This document shows positions 1 to 8,521 of a stretch of 64,000 nt of DNA, piece after piece. This DNA comes from Streptomyces roseirectus (GTDB lineage: Bacteria; Actinomycetota; Actinomycetes; Streptomycetales; Streptomycetaceae): assembly GCF_014489635.1 (NCBI RefSeq), contig NZ_CP060828.1:5133501-5197500 (forward strand). Reading direction: 5' to 3'. Under the pieces are notes generated by a model, which saw only the letters and a program-made list of their open reading frames with translations, was not told where the DNA came from and searched no databases. The translations under genes and the position numbers were made by a program. Position 1 is the first letter of the stretch, and each line of letters opens with the position of its first letter.

Positions 1-304
1 CCCCGGTGCGCAGCCGCTTCAGCACCAGCTCCTCGCGCCGCATCGTGTAGATCGCGGAGAGCGTCGTGTAGACGCCGAACAGCAGCGCGAACCCGATCCC
101 GGCGGGCAGCAGCACCTGCCCGACGTCGAGCCCGGTCTCCTTCAGCATCTTGTCGTCCGTGAACGCCTTCAGGCTGAACGGCAGCAGCAACGGCACCAGC
201 AGCGCCGTGACGAGCGTGCTCCTGCTCCGCACCAGCAGCGTGAACTCGGCCCGCGCGAGCGCCTTCAGCCGCCCGCCCGGCGTCGTCGTGGCGATCCCGC
301 TCAC
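1..304 (-). CDS. ABC transporter permease, partial (cut by window edge)
   Basis: N-terminal part of an ABC-2 type permease that would pair with the ATPase encoded just upstream. The visible protein starts VSGIATTTPGG, then has a basic stretch, a first membrane segment (about residues 29-45, TLVTALLVPLLLPFSL), a short outside loop and a second hydrophobic stretch before the window ends. The GTG start overlaps the ATPase stop by four bases (GTGA), so the two are translationally coupled, as in DrrA/DrrB exporters. The C-terminal two thirds are outside the window. Substrate unknown. Confidence 0.85.
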   Translation of the reverse strand, partial: MSGIATTTPGGRLKALARAEFTLLVRSRSTLVTALLVPLLLPFSLKAFTDDKMLKETGLDVGQVLLPAGIGFALLFGVYTTLSAIYTMRREELVLKRLRTG

Positions 305-1248
305 ACCGTCACCTCTTCCTTGCGCTCCGAGGCGATCCCGAGGAACGCCTCCTCCAACGAGGCCGACCGCACGTCCAGCCGCCCCAGTTCCACCCCGGCC
401 TCCCGCGCCCACACGAGCACACCGGTGGCCGCCCGCTGCAGCTCGTGCGTCCGCAGCTTCACGACGTTCCCGTCGACGGTGTGCCCGGTCACCCCGAGTT
501 CCCCGAGCGGCGGCAGATCCCCGACGAAGTACCCCGGGGGCAGCTCGAAGGAGATCCGGGACGGCTGCGAGGCGGTCACCTCGGCCGGCGTCCCGGCGAC
601 GGCGACGCTCCCGGCGTGCATGATCGCGAGCCGGTCCGCGAGCCCTTCGGCCTCCTCCAGGTAGTGCGTGGTGAGCAGCACGGTCGTCCCGGAGTCCCGC
701 AGCTCCCGCACCAACTCCCAGGTGTCGCGCCGCCCTTCGGCGTCGAGCCCGGTCGTCGGCTCGTCGAGGAACAGCACCTCGGGCTTGCCGAGCAGCGCGA
801 GCGCGAGGTCGAGCCGCCGCCGCTCACCGCCGGACAACTGCTTGACCCGGACGGTCCCTTTGGCGCCCAGCCCCACCAACTCCAGTGCCTCACCGATCGG
901 TCGGGCCCCGCTGACGCACCCCGCCCACATCCGCGCCGTCTCCATGACGGTCAACTCCGAGGGAAATCCGCCCTCTTGGAGCATGACCCCGGTCCGGGGC
1001 CGGACGGCGGCCCGCTCGGCGTACGGATCGTGCCCGAGCACGCGCACCTGACCCCCGTCCGGCCGCGCCAGCCCTTCCAGCAGTTCGACGGTCGACGTCT
1101 TGCCGGCGCCGTTGGTGCCGAGCAGCGCGAAGACCTCCCCGCGGTCGACGTGGAAGCTCACCCCCCGGACCGCCTCGAAGCCGCCCCCGTACACACGCCG
1201 GAGGTCTGTCGCCTCGATCACGTGTTCTTTCGTCCCCATGGCGTTCAT
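301..1248 (-). CDS. ABC transporter ATP-binding protein, DrrA-like
   Basis: Cytoplasmic ATPase of an ABC-2 exporter, 315 aa. Walker A GTNGAGKT is at residues 44-51, the signature LSGGE at 138-142, Walker B LFLDEP at about 159-164 and the switch histidine in TTHYLEE at about 195. The extra C-terminal about 90 residues after the nucleotide-binding domain match the DrrA/drug-resistance type. The start MNAMGTKEH has an in-frame second ATG three codons later, so the exact start is uncertain by three residues. It overlaps the permease by four bases. The upstream region (1291-1318) carries three TTGTCA/TGACAA half-sites suggesting control by a dimeric repressor. Export of a hydrophobic compound is likely from the family; the substrate cannot be read from sequence. 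Confidence 0.9.
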   Translation of the reverse strand: MNAMGTKEHVIEATDLRRVYGGGFEAVRGVSFHVDRGEVFALLGTNGAGKTSTVELLEGLARPDGGQVRVLGHDPYAERAAVRPRTGVMLQEGGFPSELTVMETARMWAGCVSGARPIGEALELVGLGAKGTVRVKQLSGGERRRLDLALALLGKPEVLFLDEPTTGLDAEGRRDTWELVRELRDSGTTVLLTTHYLEEAEGLADRLAIMHAGSVAVAGTPAEVTASQPSRISFELPPGYFVGDLPPLGELGVTGHTVDGNVVKLRTHELQRAATGVLVWAREAGVELGRLDVRSASLEEAFLGIASERKEEVTV

Positions 1249-1290
1249 GCCTTCAGCGTCTCGTGAGGGGAGGGGGTGAGGCAGTGCGCG

Positions 1291-1318
1291 TTGTCACCAC
1301 CCGGCATGACAAATGTCA
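1291..1318. promoter_or_regulatory. Candidate operator with three TGTCA half-sites upstream of the ABC ATPase
   Basis: TTGTCA at 1291-1296 faces TGACAA at 1307-1312, which abuts ATGTCA at 1313-1318; the inner TGACA-AA-TGTCA is a perfect inverted repeat. It lies about 45-70 bases before the ATPase start, where an exporter repressor (TetR or PadR type) would bind. No regulator gene is visible nearby in the window. Confidence 0.4.
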
Positions 1319-1356
1319 GAAGCGGATCACAGAGGCAGGGCGCGAGGGAACGAAAA

Positions 1357-1381
1357 TACCCCGGTCCGAATGGACCGGGGT
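1357..1381 (-). terminator. Terminator downstream of tRNA-Gly(GCC)
   Basis: A perfect 10-bp stem (accccggtcc / ggaccggggt) closes a GAAT loop. On the minus strand it is followed by TATTTTCG, giving a U-rich tail directly after the tRNA-Gly gene. Confidence 0.8.
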
Positions 1382-1391
1382 CTTAACCCTG

Positions 1392-1464
1392 AGCGGACGA
1401 CGAGGCTCGAACTCGCGACCTCAACCTTGGCAAGGTTGCGCTCTACCAACTGAGCTACGTCCGC
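1392..1464 (-). tRNA. tRNA-Gly (anticodon GCC)
   Basis: A 73-nt cloverleaf with acceptor stem GCGGACG/CGTCCGC and discriminator T. The anticodon stem is CAACC/GGTTG with loop TTGCCAA, giving GCC. The T arm contains GTTCGAGC. CCA is not encoded. A second glycine tRNA lies 80 bases upstream on the same strand. Confidence 0.95.
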
Positions 1465-1544
1465 ACTGCATCCGACCGGCTCCCACCGATCGGCGCGAGC
1501 ACCACCCTACCTGATCCACAAGCCAGACCGGTACGGCGATGCAG

Positions 1545-1616
1545 AGCGGGTGACAGGAATTGCACACTGCGCCTTCCCCCTGGAAGGGGGATGTTCTGCT
1601 ACTGAACTACACCCGC
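1545..1616 (-). tRNA. tRNA-Gly (anticodon TCC)
   Basis: A 72-nt cloverleaf with acceptor GCGGGTG/CACCCGC, anticodon stem TCCCC/GGGGA and loop CTTCCAG, giving anticodon TCC. The T loop region reads GCAATTCC. It is on the same strand as tRNA-Gly(GCC) but differs in most of the arms, so it is not a recent duplicate. CCA is not encoded. Confidence 0.93.
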
Positions 1617-1751
1617 ACAACCTGCCTGGCCTGGATTTTTCTCCCGTGCCCGGCGGCGTGCTCCAGACATTAGCCGATCGGCAGGGGGGTAACGCAAGTC
1701 GGCTGCCCCCAGGCCCTCCTGAGGGTGCGGGCGGGGGCAGCCGGCCGGTGG

Positions 1752-2069
1752 CTACTGCGCCTCGGCGAACGCCTCGTACACCTTCTTGGGGATCCGGCCC
1801 CGGGCCGGCACGTCGAACTTGTTCGCCAGGGCCCAGGCCCGGACGGCGGACGGGTCGGGGGCGACCTCCGTCTGCTTGTACGCCTTGCCCGACCGGGACC
1901 GCTTGCGGCCGGCCTCCACGTACGGCGCGAGCGCCTTACGCAGTTTCTTGGCATTGGCTTCATTCAGGTCGATCTCGTACGACTTGCCGTCGAGCCCGAA
2001 CGCGATCGTTTCCGCCGCTTCCGAGCCGTCGATGTCGTCAAAGAGAGTGACCACGACCTTCTGCGCCAC
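1752..2069 (-). CDS. lsrL: Lsr2-family nucleoid-associated protein (LsrL-like)
   Basis: A 105-aa Lsr2-type protein. The N-terminal half (about residues 1-55, MAQKVVVTLFDDIDG onward) is the dimerisation/oligomerisation domain. The C-terminal half ends in a DNA-binding domain with the AT-hook-like RGRIP motif at about residues 90-94, which inserts into the AT-rich minor groove. Lsr2 proteins are H-NS-like silencers of AT-rich, often acquired, DNA. Streptomyces usually has two copies; the one beside purS is, from memory, LsrL. The start is GTG with a GAAGGG ribosome site about 12 bases upstream. It is divergent from purS across an unusually AT-rich spacer. Confidence 0.9.
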   Translation of the reverse strand: MAQKVVVTLFDDIDGSEAAETIAFGLDGKSYEIDLNEANAKKLRKALAPYVEAGRKRSRSGKAYKQTEVAPDPSAVRAWALANKFDVPARGRIPKKVYEAFAEAQ

Positions 2070-2242
2070 GAATATCGGTCCCTTCGGCTGAAAATGCCAA
2101 TTTTTTTGTCACGGTACAGCGCCTGGTAATAAAAAGTGAAGCCGACTAAATCTCCCCGCGTGTCAGCTGCGCAATACCCGCCGGGGGCCGAACAGGGATC
2201 TTTCCCGGAACTTTTCCCGAGCGCCACAGTCCGATACCGGAT

Positions 2243-2302
2243 CGTGATGGCGATCACGTAGCTTCCTACAACTCTACCCGCGTAGAAATTTCGTACGGGT
2301 AG
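2243..2302. promoter_or_regulatory. Inverted repeats in the lsrL-purS intergenic region
   Basis: Two inverted repeats precede purS: CGTGAT-GGCG-ATCACG at 2243-2258 and CTACCCG-N15-CGGGTAG at 2274-2302. The whole 2070-2362 spacer is AT-rich for this genome and holds both divergent promoters. A role as operators for purSQL or lsrL is inference; no matching regulator is in the window. Confidence 0.35.
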
Positions 2303-2362
2303 TCTGAAGACACCTGCCGGAACAGCCGCAGGAACCCAAGCACCACACCACCGGGAGTGCCC

Positions 2363-2626
2363 GTGGCACGCGTCGTAGTCGACGTCATGCTCAAGCCGGA
2401 GATCCTCGACCCCCAGGGCCAGGCGGTGCAGCGCGCACTGCCGCGTCTGGGTTTCGACGGGATCTCGGATGTACGTCAGGGAAAGCGATTCGAACTGGAA
2501 GTTGACGGACCCGTGGACGAGGCCGCCCTCGCCCGGATCCATGATCTCGCCGAATCCTTCCTCGCCAACACGGTGATCGAGGACTTCACCGTGAAGGTCG
2601 AAGAAGTCGCGGAGGCGGCCAAGTGA
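2363..2626 (+). CDS. purS: Phosphoribosylformylglycinamidine synthase subunit PurS
   Basis: Small subunit of the bacterial three-part FGAM synthetase. It holds PurQ and PurL together in the fourth step of de novo purine synthesis. The GTG at 2363 gives 87 aa beginning [19 protein letters not shown]. It is preferred over the GTG at 2357 because GGGAG at 2353-2357 then sits five bases ahead and the product matches the family N-terminus. Features typical of PurS are the GQAVQRAL and [13 protein letters not shown] segments. The stop overlaps the purQ start (GTGA), giving translational coupling in a purS-purQ-purL operon. Confidence 0.95.
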   Translation: MARVVVDVMLKPEILDPQGQAVQRALPRLGFDGISDVRQGKRFELEVDGPVDEAALARIHDLAESFLANTVIEDFTVKVEEVAEAAK

Positions 2627-3303
2627 CCGCTCGTATTGGCGTCGTCACATTCCCCGGCAGTCTCGACGACCGCGACACCCAGCGCGCGATCCGCCTCGCC
2701 GGCGCCGAACCCGTCGCTCTCTGGCACAAGGACAAGGATCTCCACCAGGTCGACGCCGTCGTCCTTCCCGGCGGTTTCTCCTACGGCGACTATCTCCGCG
2801 CCGGCGCGATCTCCCGTTTCTCCCCGGTGATGGAGACGGTCATCGAGCAGGCCAAGGCCGGCCTCCCGGTCCTCGGCATCTGCAACGGCTTCCAGATCCT
2901 CACGGAGGCCCACCTGCTGCCCGGCGCGATGCTCGGCAACAACCACCTGCACTTCATCTGCCGCGACCAGAAGCTGCGCGTCGAGAACGCGGGCACGGCG
3001 TGGACGTCCGACTACGCGGCGGGCCAGGAGATCCACATCCCGCTGAAGAACATGGACGGCCGCTACGTCGCGGACGAGTACACGCTCGACAAGCTGGAGG
3101 CCGAGGGCCGGGTCGTCTTCCGGTATCTCGACTTCAACCCCAACGGCTCCCTGCGGGACATCGCGGGCGTCACCAACGAGGCCGGCAACGTCGTGGGCCT
3201 CATGCCGCACCCCGAGCACGCGGTCGAACCGCTCATCGGCACCGGCCGCACCGACGGCCTCCCCTTCTTCACCTCGATCCTCAAGAAGCTGGTCAACGCA
3301 TGA
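2623..3303 (+). CDS. purQ: Phosphoribosylformylglycinamidine synthase subunit PurQ (glutaminase)
   Basis: A class I glutamine amidotransferase of 226 aa that hydrolyses glutamine and passes ammonia to PurL. The nucleophile is Cys87 in VLGICNGFQ, and the rest of the triad is His196 and Glu198 in GLMPHPEH. The oxyanion region [14 protein letters not shown] is at residues 49-62. The GTG start overlaps the purS stop, and its TGA overlaps the purL ATG. Length is normal for the small PurQ family. Confidence 0.97.
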   Translation: MTARIGVVTFPGSLDDRDTQRAIRLAGAEPVALWHKDKDLHQVDAVVLPGGFSYGDYLRAGAISRFSPVMETVIEQAKAGLPVLGICNGFQILTEAHLLPGAMLGNNHLHFICRDQKLRVENAGTAWTSDYAAGQEIHIPLKNMDGRYVADEYTLDKLEAEGRVVFRYLDFNPNGSLRDIAGVTNEAGNVVGLMPHPEHAVEPLIGTGRTDGLPFFTSILKKLVNA

Positions 3304-5558
3304 GCCGCACGCCTCTGGACACGGTCGAGAACGCGGCCGCGACCCCCGACGTCGAGCTGCCCTGGGCCGAACTCGGCCTGAAGAAGGACGAGTACGAGCG
3401 CGTCGTCGAGATCCTGGGCCGCCGCCCGACCGGCGCCGAGCTCGCCATGTACTCGGTCATGTGGTCCGAGCACTGCTCGTACAAGTCCTCCAAGGTCCAC
3501 CTCCGCCAGTTCGGCGAGAAGGCCCCCCAGTCCGACGCGATGCTCGTCGGCATCGGCGAGAACGCCGGTGTCGTGGACGTCGGCCAGGGCTACGCGGTCA
3601 CCTTCAAGGTCGAGTCGCACAACCACCCCTCGTACGTCGAGCCCTACCAGGGCGCCGCGACCGGCGTCGGCGGGATCGTCCGCGACATCATCGCGATGGG
3701 CGCCCGCCCGGTCGCCGTCGTCGACCCGCTGCGCTTCGGCGCCGCCGACCACCCCGACACCAAGCGCGTCCTGCCGGGCGTCGTCGCGGGCATCGGCGGC
3801 TACGGCAACTGCCTGGGCCTGCCCAACATCGGCGGCGAGGTCGTCTTCGACGCCTGCTACCAGGGCAACCCGCTGGTCAACGCCGGTGCCATCGGCGTCA
3901 TGCGGCACGAGGACATCCACCTCGCGAAGGCGTCCGGCGCGGGCAACAAGGTCATCCTGTACGGGGCCCGCACCGGCGGCGACGGCATCGGCGGCGCGTC
4001 GATCCTCGCGTCCGAGACCTTCGACGACGCCAAGCCCTCCAAGCGGCCCGCGGTCCAGGTCGGTGACCCGTTCCAGGAGAAGCTGCTCATCGAGTGCACG
4101 CTCGAAGCCTTCGCCGAGAAGCTGGTCGTCGGCATCCAGGACCTCGGCGCGGCCGGACTCTCCTGCGCCACCAGCGAGTTGGCGTCCAACGGCTCCGGCG
4201 GCATGCGCGTCACCCTGGACGACGTCCCGCTGCGCGACTCCACCCTCTCGCCCGAGGAAATCCTCATGAGCGAGTCGCAGGAACGCATGTGCGCGGTCGT
4301 CGAGCCCGAGAAGGTGGACCGCTTCCTCGCCATCTGCGAGAAGTGGGACGTCATCGCCACGGTCATCGGCGAGGTCACCGACGGCGACCGCCTGGAGATC
4401 TTCTGGCACGGCGGCAAGATCGTCGACGTCGACCCGCGCACGGTCGCCCACGACGGCCCCGTCTACGAGCGCCCCTACGCCCGCCCCTCGTGGCAGGACG
4501 CGCTCCAGGCGGACGGCGCGGAGAAGCTGGCGCGACCGGCCGACTCCGCTGAACTGCGGGCGCAGGTACTGAAGTTGGTCGCCTCCCCCAACCAGGCGTC
4601 CAAGAGCTGGATCACCTCCCAGTACGACCACTTCGTGCAGGGCAACACGGTGCTGGCCCAGCCCGAGGACTCCGGGATGATCCGCATCGACGAGTCGACC
4701 GGCCTCGGCGTCGCGATCGCCACGGACGGCAACGGCCGCTACGCCAAGCTCGACCCGTACACCGGCGCCCAGTTGGCGCTCGCGGAGGCGTACCGCAACG
4801 TCGCGACGACGGGCGCGAAGCCGCTCGCCGTCTCCGACTGCCTCAACTTCGGCTCCCCCGAAGACCCCGCCGTCATGTGGCAGTTCGCCGAGGCCGTGCG
4901 CGGACTCGCCGACGCCTGCCAGCAGTTGGGCACGCCGGTCACGGGCGGCAACGTCTCCCTCTACAACCAGACGGGCGAGGCGGCGATCCACCCCACGCCG
5001 GTCGTCGCGGTGTTGGGCGTCATCGACGACGTCGCCCGCCGCACGCCGGTCGCCTTCCAGGAGGAGGGCCACCTGCTCTACCTCCTCGGCGACACCCGCG
5101 AGGAGTTCAGCGGTTCGGCGTGGAGCCAGGTCGTCCACGACCACCTGGGCGGCCTGCCGCCCAAGGTCGACCTGGAGCGCGAGCGGCTGCTGGCCGAGAT
5201 CCTGATCTCCGCCTCCCGCGACGGCATGATCGACTCCGCCCACGACCTCTCGGACGGCGGTCTGATCCAAGCGGTCGTGGAATCGGCCCTGTTGAGCGGC
5301 CTCGGCGCCCGGCTGGTCGTCCCGGACGGCCTGGACGCGTTCACCTTCCTCTTCTCGGAGTCGGCGGGCCGCGCGGTCGTCGCCGTCCCCCGCTCCGAAG
5401 AGCTCCGCTTCACCGACATGTGCGGCGCACGCGGCCTGCCGGCCACCCGGATCGGGGTCGTCGACGGCGAAGAGGTGGAACTCCAGGGCGAGTTCACGCT
5501 CCCGCTCGCGGAACTCCGTGAGGCCCACGAGAACACGATCCCGGCGCTGCTGGCGTAG
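3300..5558 (+). CDS. purL: Phosphoribosylformylglycinamidine synthase subunit PurL
   Basis: Large synthetase subunit of 752 aa, the usual length of the small-type PurL. It converts FGAR, ATP and ammonia to FGAM. The N-terminal signature [11 protein letters not shown] lies at about residues 54-64 and includes the catalytic His58. Two tandem AIR-synthase-type halves follow, with glycine-rich [12 protein letters not shown] and [14 protein letters not shown] segments in the first and [14 protein letters not shown] in the second. The ATG at 3300 overlaps the purQ stop by four bases. The open frame extends 100 codons further upstream inside purQ, but that part is not PurL-like. Confidence 0.97.
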   Translation: MSRTPLDTVENAAATPDVELPWAELGLKKDEYERVVEILGRRPTGAELAMYSVMWSEHCSYKSSKVHLRQFGEKAPQSDAMLVGIGENAGVVDVGQGYAVTFKVESHNHPSYVEPYQGAATGVGGIVRDIIAMGARPVAVVDPLRFGAADHPDTKRVLPGVVAGIGGYGNCLGLPNIGGEVVFDACYQGNPLVNAGAIGVMRHEDIHLAKASGAGNKVILYGARTGGDGIGGASILASETFDDAKPSKRPAVQVGDPFQEKLLIECTLEAFAEKLVVGIQDLGAAGLSCATSELASNGSGGMRVTLDDVPLRDSTLSPEEILMSESQERMCAVVEPEKVDRFLAICEKWDVIATVIGEVTDGDRLEIFWHGGKIVDVDPRTVAHDGPVYERPYARPSWQDALQADGAEKLARPADSAELRAQVLKLVASPNQASKSWITSQYDHFVQGNTVLAQPEDSGMIRIDESTGLGVAIATDGNGRYAKLDPYTGAQLALAEAYRNVATTGAKPLAVSDCLNFGSPEDPAVMWQFAEAVRGLADACQQLGTPVTGGNVSLYNQTGEAAIHPTPVVAVLGVIDDVARRTPVAFQEEGHLLYLLGDTREEFSGSAWSQVVHDHLGGLPPKVDLERERLLAEILISASRDGMIDSAHDLSDGGLIQAVVESALLSGLGARLVVPDGLDAFTFLFSESAGRAVVAVPRSEELRFTDMCGARGLPATRIGVVDGEEVELQGEFTLPLAELREAHENTIPALLA

Positions 5559-5589
5559 TTCTCCGAGCACAACGATCCGAGCACAACGA

Positions 5590-5621
5590 GAGGTCCCGTC
5601 CGGCTCACCGGGCGGGACCTC
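5590..5621. terminator. Bidirectional terminator between purL and the convergent gene
   Basis: A 14-bp stem (one G-T wobble) closes a CTCA loop, 31 bases after the purL stop and 8 bases before the stop of the convergent hypothetical gene. There is no long T run, as is usual in Streptomyces. It can serve both convergent genes. Confidence 0.8.
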
Positions 5622-5629
5622 GTCGTACG

Positions 5630-6136
5630 TCAGGCCCGCCGCACCCCGGCCGCGTGCGCCCAGCCGCGCAGGTCCGCGCAGGTCGGGCCGGGCGTCGACA
5701 CGCGACCCGTGAGCGTGAGCAGGGTGTGCGCCAAGTACCGTCTCAGCACGGGGACATGGGGATAACGGACGTACACGCACAGCCGCAACGCCAGCGCGGC
5801 GGTCTCCTCGGCCTCGTCCATGAACGCGGACGGCATCCCGATCAGGAACGCGTAGTCGGCCCTGTCGGTGACCACCTCCAGGACCGCCTTCAGCGGAACG
5901 GCGTCGAGCGTCGCGACGGACAGTGAACTCCCCTCCGCCACAGCGTCCTTGACCGCCGAGTGGAACACGATCCCGGCGAACACCCCGAACACGTACTCCC
6001 CCCGCTCCACCCCCATCTTCTGGAACGTCTCCGCCCGGCTGTCCCGCCGCCACGCCTCCACATCCATCAACGGCAACAGACACCGACCCAGCCACACGCA
6101 CTCGCCCCACACCCGCTTCTCCTCTTCCCCACCCAT
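5630..6136 (-). CDS. Conserved hypothetical protein, convergent with purL
   Basis: A 168-aa cytoplasmic protein, mostly helical, without a motif I recognise. The start at 6136 (MGGEEEKRVWG) is chosen because AAGGAG lies eight bases upstream; an earlier ATG at 6160 lacks a comparable site. The middle contains GVFAGIVFHSAVKDAV and a Leu/Tyr-rich C-terminal half (PVLRRYLAHTLLTLTGR). It stands alone between purL and a divergent secreted hydrolase. No function is assigned. Confidence 0.75.
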   Translation of the reverse strand: MGGEEEKRVWGECVWLGRCLLPLMDVEAWRRDSRAETFQKMGVERGEYVFGVFAGIVFHSAVKDAVAEGSSLSVATLDAVPLKAVLEVVTDRADYAFLIGMPSAFMDEAEETAALALRLCVYVRYPHVPVLRRYLAHTLLTLTGRVSTPGPTCADLRGWAHAAGVRRA

Positions 6137-6253
6137 CAACTCCGCTCCTTCCAGGGGCAATTGTCAGGTCTCCGCACCCCTACGGAAAACCCCACCTCCA
6201 CGCCACCGGCCACCCCCATTCCTCCCCCGCCCAACTCGCCCTAACGTCCCCCC

Positions 6254-7405
6254 ATGCCAAGAACCACGCCCCTCCTCCTACGTGCCGTCCTGTTCCTTCT
6301 GGCCCTGTCCGCAACGGTGTTGACCGCACCCACCGCTTCGGCCGCCACCGTTCAGCTCGAACTGCCGCGCCCCACAGGCCAGTTCGCGGTGGGCCGGGAC
6401 ACGCTGCACCTGGTCGACGCCAGCCGGCCGGACCCCTGGGTGCCGGAGGCGGGCGCGCGGGAGTTGTTGGTGTCGCTCTCCTACCCGGCCCGTCCCGGCA
6501 CCGGCGACCCGGCCGCCTACATGACCACGGCAGAGGCCGAACGGCTCCTGAAGAACCAGGGCTACGACACCGTCGTCCCCGCCGAGACGGTCAGCGCCAC
6601 CCGCACCAACGCCCGCACCTCCGCCCGCCCGGCACCCGGCCGCTTCCCCCTCGTCCTGCTCTCCCCCGGCTTCACCCTCCCCCGCACGACCCTCACCCTC
6701 CTCTCCGAGGAGATCGCGAGCCGCGGATACGTCGTCGCAGCGGTCGACCACGCCTACGAGTCCGTGGCCACCACCTTCCCCGGCGGACGCCTCCTGCCGT
6801 GCGTGGCCTGCGAGAAGTACAAGGAGACGGGGCTGGCGAAGGTCACCGAGATCCGCGCACGCGACTTCTCTTTCGTGACGGACGAATTGACGGGGGACCA
6901 CAGCCGACACGCCACTCCCTCTCCTTACGCCGCGATGATCGACCCCCGGCGCATCGGCGTCGCAGGCCACTCCGTCGGCGGCGCGAGCGCGGTCCCCGCC
7001 ATGGCTGGTGACCCCCGCTTCCGCGCCGGCGCGAACCTGGACGGCGGTTTCTTCACCGACGTACCCGCCGCCGGCCTCGGCGCCCGCCCCTTCCTGATGC
7101 TCGGCACCCGGTCCACCCACAGCCCCGGGAACGCGACCTGGGACCTCGCCTGGCAGCGCCTCGACGGCTGGAAGCGCTGGCTGACCGTCACCGACGCCGG
7201 CCACTTCACCTTCACCGACCTCCCCGTCCTCGCCGGCCAACTCGGCATCACCGACCCCGACGCCCCTCTCCCCGGCGCCCGCTCCGGCGAGATCACCCGC
7301 GCCTACCTCGCCGCCTTCTTCGACCTCCACCTCCGCCACCTCCCCCAGCCCCTCCTGTCCGGCCCCACCCCCACACACCCAGAAGTGACCTTTCAGCACA
7401 CCTGA
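6254..7405 (+). CDS. Secreted alpha/beta hydrolase, PAF-acetylhydrolase/lipase-like
   Basis: A 383-aa secreted esterase or lipase. A Sec signal peptide covers about residues 1-30 with cleavage after TASA. The nucleophile elbow is GHSVGG at 238-243 (Ser240), following strand RIGVAG. The acid is probably the Asp in NLDGGFF (about 266) and the base the His in DAGHFTFTD. An oxyanion-type LLSPGF lies at 135-140. Two cysteines in LPCVACEK could form a disulfide. The order matches the platelet-activating-factor acetylhydrolase-like family, which cleaves short-chain or oxidised lipids. The substrate here is unknown. It appears monocistronic. Confidence 0.85.
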   Translation: MPRTTPLLLRAVLFLLALSATVLTAPTASAATVQLELPRPTGQFAVGRDTLHLVDASRPDPWVPEAGARELLVSLSYPARPGTGDPAAYMTTAEAERLLKNQGYDTVVPAETVSATRTNARTSARPAPGRFPLVLLSPGFTLPRTTLTLLSEEIASRGYVVAAVDHAYESVATTFPGGRLLPCVACEKYKETGLAKVTEIRARDFSFVTDELTGDHSRHATPSPYAAMIDPRRIGVAGHSVGGASAVPAMAGDPRFRAGANLDGGFFTDVPAAGLGARPFLMLGTRSTHSPGNATWDLAWQRLDGWKRWLTVTDAGHFTFTDLPVLAGQLGITDPDAPLPGARSGEITRAYLAAFFDLHLRHLPQPLLSGPTPTHPEVTFQHT

Positions 7406-7408
7406 CCC

Positions 7409-7424
7409 TCACTCGAACGAGTGA
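7409..7424. promoter_or_regulatory. 16-bp palindrome after the hydrolase gene
   Basis: TCACTCG-AA-CGAGTGA is a perfect inverted repeat starting four bases after the hydrolase stop codon and 83 bases before the next gene. It may be a short terminator stem or an operator for the Rpn-like gene. The evidence is the symmetry only. Confidence 0.35.
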
Positions 7425-7506
7425 TCATCACCCACATGGCGGACATTGCCCGGACAGACGGTCCTACGATCATGGCGTTCACATTGAGTAACCGCTTAGG
7501 GACGCC

Positions 7507-8469
7507 ATGGTGAGTTCACCGCACGAGGCAATGCACCGGATCATCCAGCAGGACCCCGGTGTCTTCGTCCGCGTGGCCAGGGCGAACGGGATTCCGTTCG
7601 CCGACATCGTCACCAGCAAGGAGATGCCGACCGACCTCACGGAGAACCATCCGCTGGAGCGGCGGGTGGACAGCCTGCTGCGCATCTACACCTCCGACAG
7701 CGAGAGCTACCTCCTCGCGGTGGAGGCCCAGCGCAAGAAGGACGAGGACAAGGCGGCCAGCTGGGCCTACTACCTCAGCTACCTCTACTCCAAGTACAGG
7801 ATCCCGCCGGTCCTGGTGGTCGTCTGCGAGGACCGCGCCACTGCCGAGTGGGCCGCCGGGCCGTTCGACATCGGCCCGGAGGAATGGAGCGCGCTCACTC
7901 TGCGGCCCATCGTCCTGGGCCCGGACAACGTCCCGGTCTTCACGACCCCGGAGCAGGCGGCCCGCGACATCCCGATGACCGTCCTGTCCGCGATCCTGCA
8001 CCACCGCGACCCGGAGATCCGGGCCATACTGAAAGCACTGGTGCTGGCTCTCCGGGACCTTCAGGATCGCGACGAGTCCGCAGCAGAACACTTCGTCGAA
8101 CTCACCGCTCAGGGCCTGGGCAAGGGCCCGTACGCCGACCTCTGGAGGGAACTCGTGGCCATCGACACCTCATTCTTCGTCTCCCCCCTGTCGGAGGGCA
8201 TCCGTGAGGAGGGCCGCATCGAGGGCCGGGAAGAGGGCCGGGAAGAGGGCCGGGAAGAGGGCCGGGAAGAGGGCCGTGCGGAAGCCACCGCGGAAGCCAT
8301 CCTGCACCTCCTCACCCGCCGAGGCATCGCCCTCCCCACCCCCGCCCGCGACCGCATCACCTCCTGCACCGACCTCCCCACCCTCGACCGCTGGTTCGAC
8401 CGAGCCATCACGGCCACCACGGCAGACGACGTCTTCGCCGGAGACGCCGGAGATCCCGGGGACTCCTGA
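7507..8469 (+). CDS. Rpn/PD-(D/E)XK-like nuclease family protein
   Basis: A 320-aa protein resembling the Rpn (recombination-promoting nuclease) and transposase-like PD-(D/E)XK families. The N-terminal half has the catalytic pattern: an acidic residue near 55 (RRVDSLL), then a strand SYLLAVEAQ giving Glu73-x-Gln75, and AASWAYYLSYLYSKY after it. The C-terminal part contains a charged repeat built on GREE (four exact 12-bp DNA copies at 8221-8268), a common tail in this family, followed by a helical domain. Rpn proteins are often variable in number and can act in DNA cleavage or phage defence. Streptomyces carries several paralogues and none has a settled role that I can cite. Confidence 0.75.
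   Translation: MVSSPHEAMHRIIQQDPGVFVRVARANGIPFADIVTSKEMPTDLTENHPLERRVDSLLRIYTSDSESYLLAVEAQRKKDEDKAASWAYYLSYLYSKYRIPPVLVVVCEDRATAEWAAGPFDIGPEEWSALTLRPIVLGPDNVPVFTTPEQAARDIPMTVLSAILHHRDPEIRAILKALVLALRDLQDRDESAAEHFVELTAQGLGKGPYADLWRELVAIDTSFFVSPLSEGIREEGRIEGREEGREEGREEGREEGRAEATAEAILHLLTRRGIALPTPARDRITSCTDLPTLDRWFDRAITATTADDVFAGDAGDPGDS
8221..8276 (+). repeat. 12-bp in-frame tandem repeat inside the Rpn-like gene
   Basis: Four exact copies of gagggccgggaa (8221-8268) plus a partial fifth encode an EGRE-type charged helix. The unit is a multiple of three, so gain or loss of copies changes protein length without breaking the frame. Confidence 0.95.
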
Positions 8470-8521
8470 ACCCGCGCCCACCACCCCTGCCCCCTGAGGC
8501 GAGGGGCATAGGCTCCCGCCC

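Noticed and set aside
3063..6110. A 1015-codon open frame antisense to purL
   Set aside because: It is a GC-bias shadow: rich in Arg/Gly/Val/Asp with no domain, and it spans purL and a convergent gene.
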